NCBI RefSeq assembly: GCF_016464385.1
Contig: NZ_JADMLH010000014.1
Coordinates: forward strand, 1 to 64,000
DNA: 64,000 nt
Source of the DNA: Nucisporomicrobium flavum
Lineage (GTDB): Bacteria; Actinomycetota; Actinomycetes; Mycobacteriales; Micromonosporaceae
Direction: 5' to 3'
The notes below the pieces were generated by a model, which was given only the letters and a program-made list of their open reading frames with translations, did no database searches and had not been told where the DNA came from. Below are positions 17,789 to 27,174 of this stretch, piece after piece. A program made the translations under genes and the position numbers. How positions within the stretch are numbered: the first letter of the stretch is position 1; each line of letters opens with the position of its first letter.

Positions 17789-19492
17789 ATGATCCGTCGA
17801 CTTCCGGTAGTGCTACCGCCGCGGGATGGTGAGTCGCTGCCGTCGTGGGTCGATCGGCAGGCCGCCTACTACGGCGTGCCTCGTGGCCTGCTGGTACAGG
17901 CCCTTGGCCTACCGCTGCGGAACATCAGCAACGATGTACGTCCCGTGCTGTACGGCATCACCGCGTCCGAGCAATCCGTGACAGACCTGTGCACGGCAAC
18001 TGGCCTGCTGCCGGAGACAGTCGGCGGGATGCTACTGAGTCGTTTCGGGCGGACGGTGTTAGACCTGACGGCGCTCGACCTGCATGACGAACGGACCGTG
18101 CAGCCGGTGCTGGGTCGGGAATGGGCCAACTTTCACGGTAGCCGAGCGTGCCCGCGTTGCCTGGCGCAGGAACCGGTGTGGCCGGCGTGGTGGCGGCTGG
18201 GCGCGGCAGCGGTCTGCCCCCGTCATGCGGTGCTGCTCGTGGATGTGTGCCCAGGCTGCGATGTGCCGCTGCGCAGGGGATACCTCAGGCGCCCGCGTGG
18301 GCTGTCACGAGTGGATGTGCTCGACCCGCGCGAGTGCGGCAATTACACACCGAGCGGCCGATGCCCGGCACTGGTGGACAAAACCCCGGCGGTTGCCGTG
18401 CCGGAACTCGTGGTGCTGGCACAGCAGACGTTCTTGGACTTGGCATCCGGCACCAGCCAGGGGTGGTCCGGCCAGTCCGTGCCGACCAGATTCTGGGCTA
18501 CCGCGATGCGCTGGCTCACCGCACTGGTGCGATTCACCACGACACCGGAGGATGTGCACGCACTGGTGCCAACGATGTCGCAGGTGTCGCAGGCGTTCGC
18601 CGACGAGCAGACGGCGCGGGCAAACGCGCCGGCTGGGATGTCCGCCCGGTTGACGACCATGCCGGCGACTGCCGCCGCGGCCGTTGCCATCCTGGTGTCG
18701 GTTCACGAGGTGCTCTGTGCGGCGAATCCCGATGCTGCCAGGGAGGCGCTGGCGCCGCTGACGTACCGGTGGGTGCGCCGACGCCGGCAGATTCGGCACG
18801 ATCCACTACGGGGCGTTCCGTGTCCGCAGGCAATTGCCGCAGCGGTGCGCCCGGTTACTCCGGGCGCCTCGCGAATCGCTGGTGCGGTGCCGGCTACCAC
18901 GGCACCGTTCACGTACCGCAACATTCCCCATCTGATCAGTGCGGAGGATTACCAGGAGCTGCTGGCGGCGCAGCTGCCCGGTGTGGCCGCGCGGTTGGGC
19001 CGGCAGCTCGGTGCGGTGGCGATCGCCCGGCTGTGCGGAGCGCGGTCATGGATGCACGCCGGTTCCGCCATCGAGGCTGACCCGTCGATTACCGCCCGGC
19101 TGGCTGATCGGGCGGTACGCCGGGTGGCAGACCCAAACGCGTTCTGGGCAGCGATCGAGCAGATCGCCGCGCGGATGGCGTCTCGGGAGCTGATCGACTA
19201 CGCCGCCCGGCGTTCAGCGCTGAACGAACAATTCAAGGTTCCGCACACCGTGGTGGCACTCGTCGGCCCGCCGCCGGTGACCCTCCCGCGACGCGTGCAC
19301 GCGGCGGCGTGGGTATGGCAGCACCTGACCGGCGGTGACGCCGGGCAAGCTCCGGCGTACCAGAGCACACCCATCCAGGCGGAGTCGGCCCGCGAGGGGT
19401 ACCGAAAATTCCTGCGCTGGTCGGCACCATCCGAGATGATCCCGCTGCGAACCTGGGCAACCGAGCTGCTCGCCGTACGGGGCGCGCGATGA
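17789..19492 (+). CDS. tniQ: TniQ/TnsD-like target selector, first copy
   Basis: A 567-residue TniQ-family protein. The N-terminal family box is clear: DGESLPSWVDRQAAYYGVP. A zinc-finger region follows at about residues 120-160: ACPRCL, then VCPRHAVLLVDVCPGC. The C-terminal 400 residues are helical. TniQ proteins connect the target site to TnsC. The ATG at 17789 has GAGAGG 8 bases upstream; the longer open frame back to 17531 lacks family similarity. The stop overlaps the tnsAB start (ATGA). It shares the LPSWVDR opening and zinc region with the second tniQ downstream but is otherwise different, suggesting two target choices. Confidence 0.85.
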   Translation: MIRRLPVVLPPRDGESLPSWVDRQAAYYGVPRGLLVQALGLPLRNISNDVRPVLYGITASEQSVTDLCTATGLLPETVGGMLLSRFGRTVLDLTALDLHDERTVQPVLGREWANFHGSRACPRCLAQEPVWPAWWRLGAAAVCPRHAVLLVDVCPGCDVPLRRGYLRRPRGLSRVDVLDPRECGNYTPSGRCPALVDKTPAVAVPELVVLAQQTFLDLASGTSQGWSGQSVPTRFWATAMRWLTALVRFTTTPEDVHALVPTMSQVSQAFADEQTARANAPAGMSARLTTMPATAAAAVAILVSVHEVLCAANPDAAREALAPLTYRWVRRRRQIRHDPLRGVPCPQAIAAAVRPVTPGASRIAGAVPATTAPFTYRNIPHLISAEDYQELLAAQLPGVAARLGRQLGAVAIARLCGARSWMHAGSAIEADPSITARLADRAVRRVADPNAFWAAIEQIAARMASRELIDYAARRSALNEQFKVPHTVVALVGPPPVTLPRRVHAAAWVWQHLTGGDAGQAPAYQSTPIQAESAREGYRKFLRWSAPSEMIPLRTWATELLAVRGAR

Positions 19493-22458
19493 CTGGCCGA
19501 CGAGATCTCGGAGTCGCGAACGCCGACATCGTCGACATGAGGCTGCGCAATACCCATCCTTCGCGGGAGCAGTCGTCCGGTGGCGGCATCTACGGTGGAG
19601 TTTCGTGGATTGACGCAGCCGGCACGTCCACCGTCGTGGCCCTCGACGACGCCTGCGACCTCCCGCTGGAAGAGGCGCACCCGGCGCGGCGCATACCCCG
19701 CTACAAGAACAGCACGCACACACCCGGCCGGTACTGGTCCGCCACCGGCTCGGTGCTGCTCGAGTACGAAAGCTTCCTGGAGTCAAAGTGGATGACGATG
19801 CTGGACTTCGATCCCGCAGTGGTGGCGTTCAGCAGCCAGCCACTGAGGTTCGTCGGCCATGACCGAGATGGCCCCTTCGAACACGTGCCTGACCTCTTCG
19901 CGCGCACGGCTGACGGCCACGGCCACGTCATCGACGTCAAGGCCCCGTTCCTGGCTGAGGAGAAGAAGCAGATCAGGTTGGCCCGCAGAACGGCACGGTG
20001 GTGCGAGGTAGTGGGCTGGAACTATTGGTTCGTCAAAGAGATCGACGACGTCCTCTGGGCGAACGTCTCCTTCCTTGCCGGCTATCGCCGGAAGCCGGCG
20101 GCGTTACTGACCATGAGTGACCGACTACTCGAGCTGGTGCGACAACCAACGTCGATCGCCGAGGTCATGCGGTTCATGGAAGCGCCCGAGCTGGCCCGGG
20201 CGGTACTGCTGCACCTGTGCTGGCGCCAGCAAATCCAGCTCGACCTGGCCGAGCCGCTGCGCTACGACAGCCGCCTCACTCACCTGCGGTGCAGCGATCT
20301 GCCGGTCAGCTGGCATCACCCCACCAACCCCATCGCACGTCAGAGCGGCATCAGCCGTAGTCAAGGAGCACGGATGGACAGGCCCATGCGGCTCGCCGTC
20401 GGCGCCAACATCGAGTTCGAAGAGGAGACTCACCAAGTCCTCGGACTGCACGGCTCCTTTGTGCGGCTGATGTCCGAAAGCGGTGGCCGCCAGATCATCG
20501 CAGTCACGGAGCTTGTCGCCGACCCGAGCTTCCGGCCTGCACCAGAGGGCCAGCCGATGTCACGCGCCGTCGCCGGAGACATGGCCGCGCAAGTCGACCA
20601 GCTGCCGGAGACCGAGATCAAACGGATCGTGGAACTCGAAGGCCACCTGCAAGAGGTACTCACGGGGTACCGCAGCGGCCGAGCCCACGAGGCGCTGCCC
20701 GGCGAACCGCGCCCCGCCTACACGCACGGACAAACACTCACTGCGCGACTGCGGGCGAAGGCCGCCGAGACCGGAATGACCGAACGGCATCTGTACCGGC
20801 TTCTGCAGGCGTACCAAGACGCTGGCCGGTGGGGTCTCGTCGACGGACGCAAGCTTCGCGCCCTGTCACCGCTGAACAGTATGGACTCCCGGGCGATCAG
20901 AGCCATCGAGGACCAGTGCGCCGCTGAAACCTTCGAAAGCGGCGCCCGTATCGGTGGCCGGTTCATGCGTCGAGTACGCAACCGGCTCGACGCCACTCAC
21001 GGCGCCGGCGTCGTGCCGCTACCGCCGGCTCGTACGTTCTATCGAGCCGTGGAGCATCTGCTGCACCTGTCGCCTGCCGGGCCGACGAGCCGGCGCCAGA
21101 ATGACGCCAACAAACCTGACCGCGCGTTCGAAGTCCTGCGAGCCTCGCGGCCGGGCGAAGTCGTCATGATTGATACGACCCGGCTAGATGTCATTGCCTA
21201 CGAGCCCGCGGCGGATCTTACCCATGCAGTGGAACTCACCTACGCCCTAGATCTGGCGACTCGCAGCTTGCTGGCGTGGCGGCTCACCCCGGCAGGCACC
21301 AAAGGCATCGACGTCAGCTTGCTGCTGGCAGACATGATGGCGCCGCTACCGATGCGCATGGGCTGGGATGATCGGTTGCGGTTCACCATGATGCGCCTGC
21401 CGCAGCAACGGTTACTTGACCTCGACGAGCGCCTTGCCGAGGCAGCCGCCCGGCCGGTCATCTATCCCGAGACGTTACTGGTCGACCTGGGCAAGCCGTA
21501 CCAGTCGAAGGTGCTTTGGGGTGCTGCACAGTGGCTAGGAATCAGCATTCAGGACGCCCGTAAAGCCCGGCCAATCGACAAGGCGAACATCGAACGATCA
21601 TTCGAAACAGTGCGCATGCAGTTCAGCGAGCACGTCGCCGGATGCAAGAGCTATGACGTCGCGCACCGCCCTAGCAACCCCGAAGCCTTCGCCCGCTGGA
21701 CGCTGGAGGAGCTCGATGACTTCTTTGCCGAGTACGTCATTGCCGTCTACCAACAACGGCCGACAGGCGGGTTGCACCTGCCCGGGTTCCCGGGCGTCCA
21801 CATGTCACCGAATCAGGCATATGAGCACGCCGTAGCACACGCCGGCTACGTGGTCTGCCCGATCAACGGCGCCATGTACTACGAACTGCTGCCGATCGCT
21901 CGCTGCAAGATCCAAGACTACGGCGTTGACGTCAACGGTTTGCGGTACTTCGGCAACGTGCTGCACGAGCTGCGTCACGTCGCTTCCCCGGAAAGCGGCA
22001 AGTACGCCGGCAAATGGGCAGTGCGGTACGACCCCAGAGATTTGCGGCACGCCTACTTCTTCGACCCTCGGGACAACACCTGGCACCTGCTCGATTGGAT
22101 ACACGGACGTCCCGCCCACCTGCCGTTCACCGACGTCATGTTGCGTAACGCCCGCAAGCTCGTCGCCGTACGCGGCCTGGACAACTCCGACAGCGAATTG
22201 ATCGCGAAGGCGCTGCTGGACCTGCAGAACCGCACTGATGCCCCGGAGACCTGGCTGCGCATCGACAGACGAGCACAGCTCAAGGATGCGCAGCGGGCCC
22301 GCGCCGCTGCCAGGGACCGTGCCAACGCCGATCCACCGATCGAGACACACACGGAACCCGCCGCTCTATACACGACTCCCGTATCAGAAGACGATATCGA
22401 TTTGAGTGACCTCGCTGACCTGGAGCCTCTCGGAGTGTGGGATCCCCAAGCAGATTAG
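19489..22458 (+). CDS. tnsAB: Fused TnsA-TnsB transposase
   Basis: A 989-residue fusion. Residues about 85-200 form the TnsA endonuclease domain: the Glu in LESKWMTML, the Asp in HVPDLFAR and HVIDVKAP give the E, D and K positions expected for the 5'-strand cut. From about 290 comes the TnsB/Mu-like part with helix-turn-helix DNA-binding regions. The rve catalytic core has the Asp of MIDTTRLDV, the Asp of LLVDLGKPYQS and the Glu of DKANIERSFE. This enzyme should cut both strands, allowing cut-and-paste movement. The start ATG overlaps the tniQ stop. A single open frame covers both domains, so the fusion is real here. Confidence 0.88.
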   Translation: MTGRRDLGVANADIVDMRLRNTHPSREQSSGGGIYGGVSWIDAAGTSTVVALDDACDLPLEEAHPARRIPRYKNSTHTPGRYWSATGSVLLEYESFLESKWMTMLDFDPAVVAFSSQPLRFVGHDRDGPFEHVPDLFARTADGHGHVIDVKAPFLAEEKKQIRLARRTARWCEVVGWNYWFVKEIDDVLWANVSFLAGYRRKPAALLTMSDRLLELVRQPTSIAEVMRFMEAPELARAVLLHLCWRQQIQLDLAEPLRYDSRLTHLRCSDLPVSWHHPTNPIARQSGISRSQGARMDRPMRLAVGANIEFEEETHQVLGLHGSFVRLMSESGGRQIIAVTELVADPSFRPAPEGQPMSRAVAGDMAAQVDQLPETEIKRIVELEGHLQEVLTGYRSGRAHEALPGEPRPAYTHGQTLTARLRAKAAETGMTERHLYRLLQAYQDAGRWGLVDGRKLRALSPLNSMDSRAIRAIEDQCAAETFESGARIGGRFMRRVRNRLDATHGAGVVPLPPARTFYRAVEHLLHLSPAGPTSRRQNDANKPDRAFEVLRASRPGEVVMIDTTRLDVIAYEPAADLTHAVELTYALDLATRSLLAWRLTPAGTKGIDVSLLLADMMAPLPMRMGWDDRLRFTMMRLPQQRLLDLDERLAEAAARPVIYPETLLVDLGKPYQSKVLWGAAQWLGISIQDARKARPIDKANIERSFETVRMQFSEHVAGCKSYDVAHRPSNPEAFARWTLEELDDFFAEYVIAVYQQRPTGGLHLPGFPGVHMSPNQAYEHAVAHAGYVVCPINGAMYYELLPIARCKIQDYGVDVNGLRYFGNVLHELRHVASPESGKYAGKWAVRYDPRDLRHAYFFDPRDNTWHLLDWIHGRPAHLPFTDVMLRNARKLVAVRGLDNSDSELIAKALLDLQNRTDAPETWLRIDRRAQLKDAQRARAAARDRANADPPIETHTEPAALYTTPVSEDDIDLSDLADLEPLGVWDPQAD

Positions 22459-22711
22459 GAGCGCCGATGCTGAAATCTGACAATCCTTCACCTGACAGAT
22501 CACAACCATGATCGCTCGTTTTTTCGCCACTGAGAAACAACGCCCGTAGCTCCAGGACGATCTCGGTCCCGTTGTCGGCCGACGGCGCCTTGAATGCTGC
22601 ATTGACTGGACGCCGGCCGTCAAGCGCGGCCGCCATTGCAGCGGAAGCCGCTGCAGCCTGACATTACCTCCGAACACTCGCTGCGAGATCCTCCTGAGAG
22701 GGAACAACCGA

Positions 22712-23845
22712 ATGCTGCCGTGGCAAAACCAGAAGCACCCTAGCCTCGCCGAGCCCCGCACGAAGGAACAGTGGCGGGCCTACCTAGATATGAAACCTCC
22801 GCCGAGACCCGACATGCCCAGCTATGCGATATACCGGCGCATGGGTGCCGAAGTGCGGGAAGACTTCAACGAGGCGCGACACGATCACCATAGCGCTCTT
22901 GTCATCGTCAAAACTCCGGTGATGAAGCGGGTTCATGCCCGGATTGCTGAGAAAATGCGGGCCAACAAGCATCAAACCACAGGACCCAGGCGAGGTTTCG
23001 TTCTCGACGGCCAACCCACCGTTGGTAAATCAACCTTGGTGAAGACCTTTGGTGCGAAGTTCGAGCTTACCCTGCGTCGCAGGTATCCGGAGCGGTTCTC
23101 ATCGCAGTACGTCCAGGATGGCCGTCTGATTGACTACACCCCATTCGTGCTGGTCGGCTTGCAAAGTAACACCACTCCCAAAAATCTCTCTCTCGCTATT
23201 GCGCATTGGTTCAATCAGCCATTCCGTTCCGCCGTGACCGAATCCGAAGCTACGGAGAAGGTGATCGAAATCCTTAATGCGTGCGGTACGGAACTCATAG
23301 TCGTCGACGAGTATCACTTCCTCAACATGGAATCGAAAGAGGGAAAGTCTGTCAATAACCACATCAAGCATCTCTCAAATTATTGCCCGGCCACCTTCGT
23401 TTTCGCCGGTCACGACTTGAGGTCGTCGGGTATGTTTCTTGAAGGATTTGCCAAGAGGCGGCCGACGCAGACTTCCATGCGGAATTCGTATCACAATATC
23501 GGACCTTTCCAAGTGAACACGGTCGCGCATCAACGGCAATGGGCGTCCGTGATCAACGAAATGGAGCATGCGCTCACCTTGTTCAAGCATGAATCGGGCA
23601 GCCTCGCCACTCAACATTGGCGCTACATGCACGACCGTACCGGCGGCAGTATCGCCAGCCTTTCGGAACTCATCCGCCTCGCCGCAGGTAGGGCTATTGA
23701 CGACGGCAGCGAGAAGATCACACGGAACATGCTGGACACCATCGAGATCGACGTGTATTCGATGGAGGCCTATCGGCAGCTCACTAAGAGCCAGAGCGGT
23801 CAGGCCCGGAAACGGGCCCAGTCAGGGCATCTTCAGGTGAGTTGA
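22712..23845 (+). CDS. tnsC: TnsC/TniB-like AAA+ ATPase
   Basis: A 377-residue AAA+ protein that should form filaments on target DNA and link TniQ to the transposase. Walker A is DGQPTVGKSTL near residue 101 and Walker B is LIVVDEYHFL near 195. The segment with ATFVFAGHDL has the sensor I position. The start ATG at 22712 follows GAGAGGG. A 253-base gap separates it from tnsAB, unlike the tight tniQ-tnsAB pair, so it may have its own promoter. Its codon use is visibly less GC-biased than neighbouring genes, with many A/T third positions, which suggests recent transfer. Confidence 0.85.
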   Translation: MLPWQNQKHPSLAEPRTKEQWRAYLDMKPPPRPDMPSYAIYRRMGAEVREDFNEARHDHHSALVIVKTPVMKRVHARIAEKMRANKHQTTGPRRGFVLDGQPTVGKSTLVKTFGAKFELTLRRRYPERFSSQYVQDGRLIDYTPFVLVGLQSNTTPKNLSLAIAHWFNQPFRSAVTESEATEKVIEILNACGTELIVVDEYHFLNMESKEGKSVNNHIKHLSNYCPATFVFAGHDLRSSGMFLEGFAKRRPTQTSMRNSYHNIGPFQVNTVAHQRQWASVINEMEHALTLFKHESGSLATQHWRYMHDRTGGSIASLSELIRLAAGRAIDDGSEKITRNMLDTIEIDVYSMEAYRQLTKSQSGQARKRAQSGHLQVS

Positions 23846-23897
23846 TCCTCTTCGTCTGTCCGCGTATCGACCTAGCCATCCGCTCGAGGAGCCGCAG

Positions 23898-25745
23898 GTG
23901 ACGTCTCAATCGCATAGTCGGCGGATGCTCGCCGTACGGGCGCAACCGGCCCACGGTGAGTCGCTTCCCAGCTGGGTCGACCGAACGGCGGCCATCAACG
24001 GTGTGCAACGCAGGCACATGTGGTACCACCTGGGACTCATCGAAGACGTCGCCGAGATGCCCGTGGCGTACGGCGTCACACTCACGCCCAACGTCCGGAC
24101 GATGGTCGAGCAGGCATCCGGCATTGCCGAGGTCACTATCGACCAGATGCTGTTGAGCCGATACGCCGGCACCGCGATGGATATGGCCCGGCTTGATCTG
24201 AACGACCGGCGCACGGTCGCCGCGTGGGCTCGAACCGCGTGGGCGTACATCTGGGCTTCTCGTGCCTGCCCGGCGTGCCTGCGTGACTCCCCCGGCGTAT
24301 GGCACCTCAGGTGGAAGACGCCGTGGGCCTTCGTCTGCCCTGATCATCAGGCTTACTTGATCGCGATCTGCCCTGACTGCGGTGCACGGCTGCAATCCAA
24401 TACCCGCGATGGTCGGCAGCAGCATCTGTGTTGTGGATCAGTACCTGAGACCGGTCGAGGCCGCGTCGACGGAAAACCGCGCAGACGTCGGCACACAAAT
24501 GACATCTGCGGTCTCGAGATCGGCCAAGCGGCGCAACAGCCTGCCGACCGCGACGCTGTCCTTTTGCAGCGGCGTGTCGACATGCTGTTCGACTCGGCGA
24601 ACGACAGCGATACCCGCGGTAAATCTCGGCAACGTCTGACCGAACTACGTAGTCTGCTCACCTTCGTGCTCTACATCGGCGTACCTGGAATGCTCAGCGA
24701 CGCTGACCCTCTGCTGCGGGACCGATTCATTCGACATGTTGCCGTGCGCGACGCGCAGGTACCACGGAAGGGAAGCCAGGCGCAGGAGGCGTACCGTTCT
24801 TACACGCTGCCGCCCTCCGACCCGCTGCTAATCGCCGCCGCAGTAACCGTCGCCGGACGGTTGGCTTTCGCCGACAACGTTGCCGATGCCTGCAGGCGGT
24901 TTGTCGACCAGGCCAGCGGCGAGATGCCGGACTGCAAGGCTCGATGGCGTCAGCTCGACAAGTTCTGGCGGCCACCCGACCGCTTTGCGTACTCGCTGCG
25001 CGAAGCACGGGACCGGCATCTCTGGGCTGTCTCAGCATCTCTCGACGGCCGGTCTCAACGCCGCCACCCCACCGCCCGTGTCGACAGCCGACACGTGCCC
25101 GCCTTGATGTGGCCTGACGCCTACTCCTATTTGAGCGACGACGTTCTACGGGCGGGATGGGAGATTCCGAGCCGCCGTTTCTGCGCCCTGGCGCTCGCTC
25201 GCACTGTCGAGCCAGCGCTCAACGACTGGGCTACCGCCGCCGCAGCCCTGGGCCTCCCGGAGCACGTCGCCGCCCACTGCTACCTGCTTACTCACAGGAT
25301 GCGCGCCGACGGCACCGGCGAGCTGTTCCACCACCGCCTCACCGCACTCACTGAGACGCTCAACAGCCGCACCAAGCCGATCGACTACCGCCGCCGGCGC
25401 AGCGCGCTCACGTCGCTCACCGACGTGCCCGGAAAAGACTGGGCAAACGTCTGTGACGCGCACGGCTTCGACCCGCACTCGCCAAAATGGCAACGGCACC
25501 GGGTGCATGCCGCTGCATGGTTGTGGGCCACCCTCACCGGCGGCGACTGGCACCACGCCCCATCCCTCGGTCTCGCGCAACTACCGGCGAAGGAACGGCG
25601 TCTCACAACCCAGCGCTACAACATATATTTCCAGCAGCAACAATTGCCGAAAATCGAGACGGGCATGAGGAAGCTCGCCCAGACGCTGCTCAGGCGCCAC
25701 CGGCTCACTGGAGCGGTCGAATCAACACCTTTCCTTTGCGAGTAG
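23898..25745 (+). CDS. tniQ: TniQ/TnsD-like target selector, second copy
   Basis: A 615-residue TniQ-family protein. HGESLPSWVDRTAAINGVQ near residue 20 is the family box. Zinc ligands are ACPACL near 118, then VCPDHQAYLIAICPDCGARL near 150, with a further HLCCGS. The rest is helical. The start GTG at 23898 is preceded by GAGGAG. It is longer than the first TniQ and may act like TnsD, binding a fixed chromosomal site, while the other serves a different target. That division is inference from elements that carry two TniQ proteins. It is the last gene before the probable right end. Confidence 0.85.
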   Translation: MTSQSHSRRMLAVRAQPAHGESLPSWVDRTAAINGVQRRHMWYHLGLIEDVAEMPVAYGVTLTPNVRTMVEQASGIAEVTIDQMLLSRYAGTAMDMARLDLNDRRTVAAWARTAWAYIWASRACPACLRDSPGVWHLRWKTPWAFVCPDHQAYLIAICPDCGARLQSNTRDGRQQHLCCGSVPETGRGRVDGKPRRRRHTNDICGLEIGQAAQQPADRDAVLLQRRVDMLFDSANDSDTRGKSRQRLTELRSLLTFVLYIGVPGMLSDADPLLRDRFIRHVAVRDAQVPRKGSQAQEAYRSYTLPPSDPLLIAAAVTVAGRLAFADNVADACRRFVDQASGEMPDCKARWRQLDKFWRPPDRFAYSLREARDRHLWAVSASLDGRSQRRHPTARVDSRHVPALMWPDAYSYLSDDVLRAGWEIPSRRFCALALARTVEPALNDWATAAAALGLPEHVAAHCYLLTHRMRADGTGELFHHRLTALTETLNSRTKPIDYRRRRSALTSLTDVPGKDWANVCDAHGFDPHSPKWQRHRVHAAAWLWATLTGGDWHHAPSLGLAQLPAKERRLTTQRYNIYFQQQQLPKIETGMRKLAQTLLRRHRLTGAVESTPFLCE

Positions 25746-25882
25746 CCTCCCCGTGCCCGGTTTGCGGCACTGGTACGTCGGGGTTAGTGCCGTGTGAACG
25801 CCGCGTTGCCGCAGGCGAAGATGTCGCCGCCGCAGCCAGGTGTGGCGGCCATCCTGACGACCGGGCCGTCGTCGGGTGCCCT

Positions 25883-26084
25883 TGACAGGAATCCGCCTGA
25901 GGCATGTAGCTGAAGCGACTCGAGGTCGCGGCACGGCGTTCGACCTGAGTAGTGGGGCAAGCGCAATCGGTGAAGCTGTCACGCGTGCCGTTGTTCCGTT
26001 ACTGACATCTATCTGCCGATGATCTTGCAGAGTTGACTTTCTGCTACATGTCAGAACGCAGGCCAGGACGCCTGCCTACTGACA
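25883..26084 (+). repeat. Probable transposon right end with repeated TACTGACA motifs
   Basis: TACTGACA occurs exactly at 26000-26007 and 26077-26084. A shorter TGACA lies at 25883-25887, and an inverted copy (ATGTCAG) near 26048. Spaced repeats of this kind at the end of Tn7-like elements are TnsB binding sites. The outermost copy ends in TGACA, giving a TGTCA terminus when read inward. The five bases TGAAT (26085-26089) would be the target duplication. No matching left end with TGAAT was found in the window. Confidence 0.55.
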
Positions 26085-26431
26085 TGAATCTTGGCGAGCC
26101 ACAGGGGGGCGCCGGCACCCTGCACGCCAATGCGCCGGTGGACGTACCGGCCCGGCTCGAGGCGCTCGGCATGCTGGGTGGCCTGCCGAGGGCCGCCCTG
26201 CACGCCCAGGCCGTGGCGGCCCTCCAGGTGATTCTCCAGGTACGCCGGATCGACCGCGGCCGCGTCCTGGACTCGGTCGGGGTGCTGCTGCCGACGGGGG
26301 AGCAGCACCTCGCCACCGTCATCCCCGCCTGGCAGCGGGGACGCGGCGCAGGCCCGGGCGCACCGGCCCTTGCCCGCCTGCTGACCGAGCGCGGGGTGGC
26401 CGTCCCGCCCGTTCTGGGGTGTCAGGGATGA
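26085..26431 (+). pseudogene. tadA: cpaF/tadA secretion ATPase, C-terminal remnant
   Basis: From about 26100 the frame reads GGAGTLHANAPVDVPARLEA, the conserved box near the C-terminus of CpaF/TadA ATPases, and continues through LARLLTERGV to the stop at 26431. The Walker motifs and about three quarters of the usual 400 or so residues are missing. The homology starts at the probable transposon end, so insertion or a linked deletion removed the 5' part. The remnant overlaps the tadB start as ATGA, the normal operon arrangement. The missing part may lie left of the window. Confidence 0.75.
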
Positions 26432-27174
26432 CGGCCGCCCCGCCCACGGCCTGGCCGTGGCTCCTCGCGGCGGCACTGCTGGTCGCCGCCGCCGTGGTCG
26501 CCGCATGGCCGGCCCGCACGGCGCTGCGCCGCCTGGCCCCGCCTCGGTCCCCGCTGGCCTCGGTCAACGGCTCTGCCGTACGCGCCCTGCTCGCCCGGCG
26601 ACCTCGGCGCACCCTCATCGGTGCCGTCGCAGCCGTCGCCGTCGCAGGCTTCGTCCTCGGCGGGCCCGTGGCCGCGCTGGTCGGCGCGGTGTACGCGGCG
26701 CTCGGGGCGCGCGAGCTCACCCGGCGGCTCACCGACCGGCAGGCCGCCGTCGAGCGGTCCCGCAGCCTCGACGAGCTGAGTGCCCTGGCCGCCGATCTCC
26801 GGGCCGGGCTGGGCTTTTCCGCGATGCCCGCGATCGGTGGGCGCCTCGGCCGGCTCGCGGGGTCCGCGCAGCGGCTGTCCGACCGTACGGGCGCACCGAC
26901 CGCCGACCTCGTGGATCGCATCGAGGCCGACGCACGTGCCGCTGACCGGGCCCGAGCCGCCGCTGTAGCCCAAGCCGCAGGCGCGCAGGCAACCGCGCTG
27001 TTGCTGGCTGCCCTGCCCCTCGGTGGGATCGCGCTCGGCTACTTCATCGGGGTGGATCCGCTGCGGGTGCTGCTCCACACCCCGATCGGGGCAGCGTGCG
27101 CCACGGGCGCGGCACTCCTGCAGGGCGCCGGCCTGACCTGGGCGGGCCGCCTGACCGCCGGAGCCGCGCGATGA
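26428..27174 (+). CDS. tadB: TadB-like pilus assembly membrane protein
   Basis: A 248-residue inner-membrane protein of the type II secretion F / TadB group. Hydrophobic segments lie near residues 8-27, 68-95, 185-210 and 215-245. The cytoplasmic part holds SLDELSALAADLRAGLG, typical of the T2SSF domain. It should form the pilus platform with TadC. The ATG at 26428 overlaps the stop of the cpaF remnant, so expression now depends on whatever promoter lies in the transposon end or remnant. Position and topology support the call, while overall sequence identity is modest as usual in actinobacteria. Confidence 0.75.
   Translation: MTAAPPTAWPWLLAAALLVAAAVVAAWPARTALRRLAPPRSPLASVNGSAVRALLARRPRRTLIGAVAAVAVAGFVLGGPVAALVGAVYAALGARELTRRLTDRQAAVERSRSLDELSALAADLRAGLGFSAMPAIGGRLGRLAGSAQRLSDRTGAPTADLVDRIEADARAADRARAAAVAQAAGAQATALLLAALPLGGIALGYFIGVDPLRVLLHTPIGAACATGAALLQGAGLTWAGRLTAGAAR

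Larger units (their letters stand above)
17789..26084 (+). mobile_element. Tn7-like transposition module (tniQ, tnsAB, tnsC, tniQ) with probable right end
   Basis: Four consecutive plus-strand genes encode two TniQ/TnsD-like target selectors, a fused TnsA-TnsB transposase and a TnsC ATPase. After the last gene come three TGACA motifs, the last ending at 26084 exactly where a broken cpaF gene resumes. Right end with sequence ending TGACA fits the TGT...ACA termini of Tn7-like elements. The left end was not found, so the true element probably begins further left and could include the defence cassettes. No CRISPR array or cas gene was seen, so RNA guidance is not supported. Confidence 0.7.

Noticed and set aside
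16125..26040. Possible CRISPR array for a guided transposon
   Set aside because: No series of regularly spaced identical repeats was found in the gaps around the transposition genes, and no cas gene is present.
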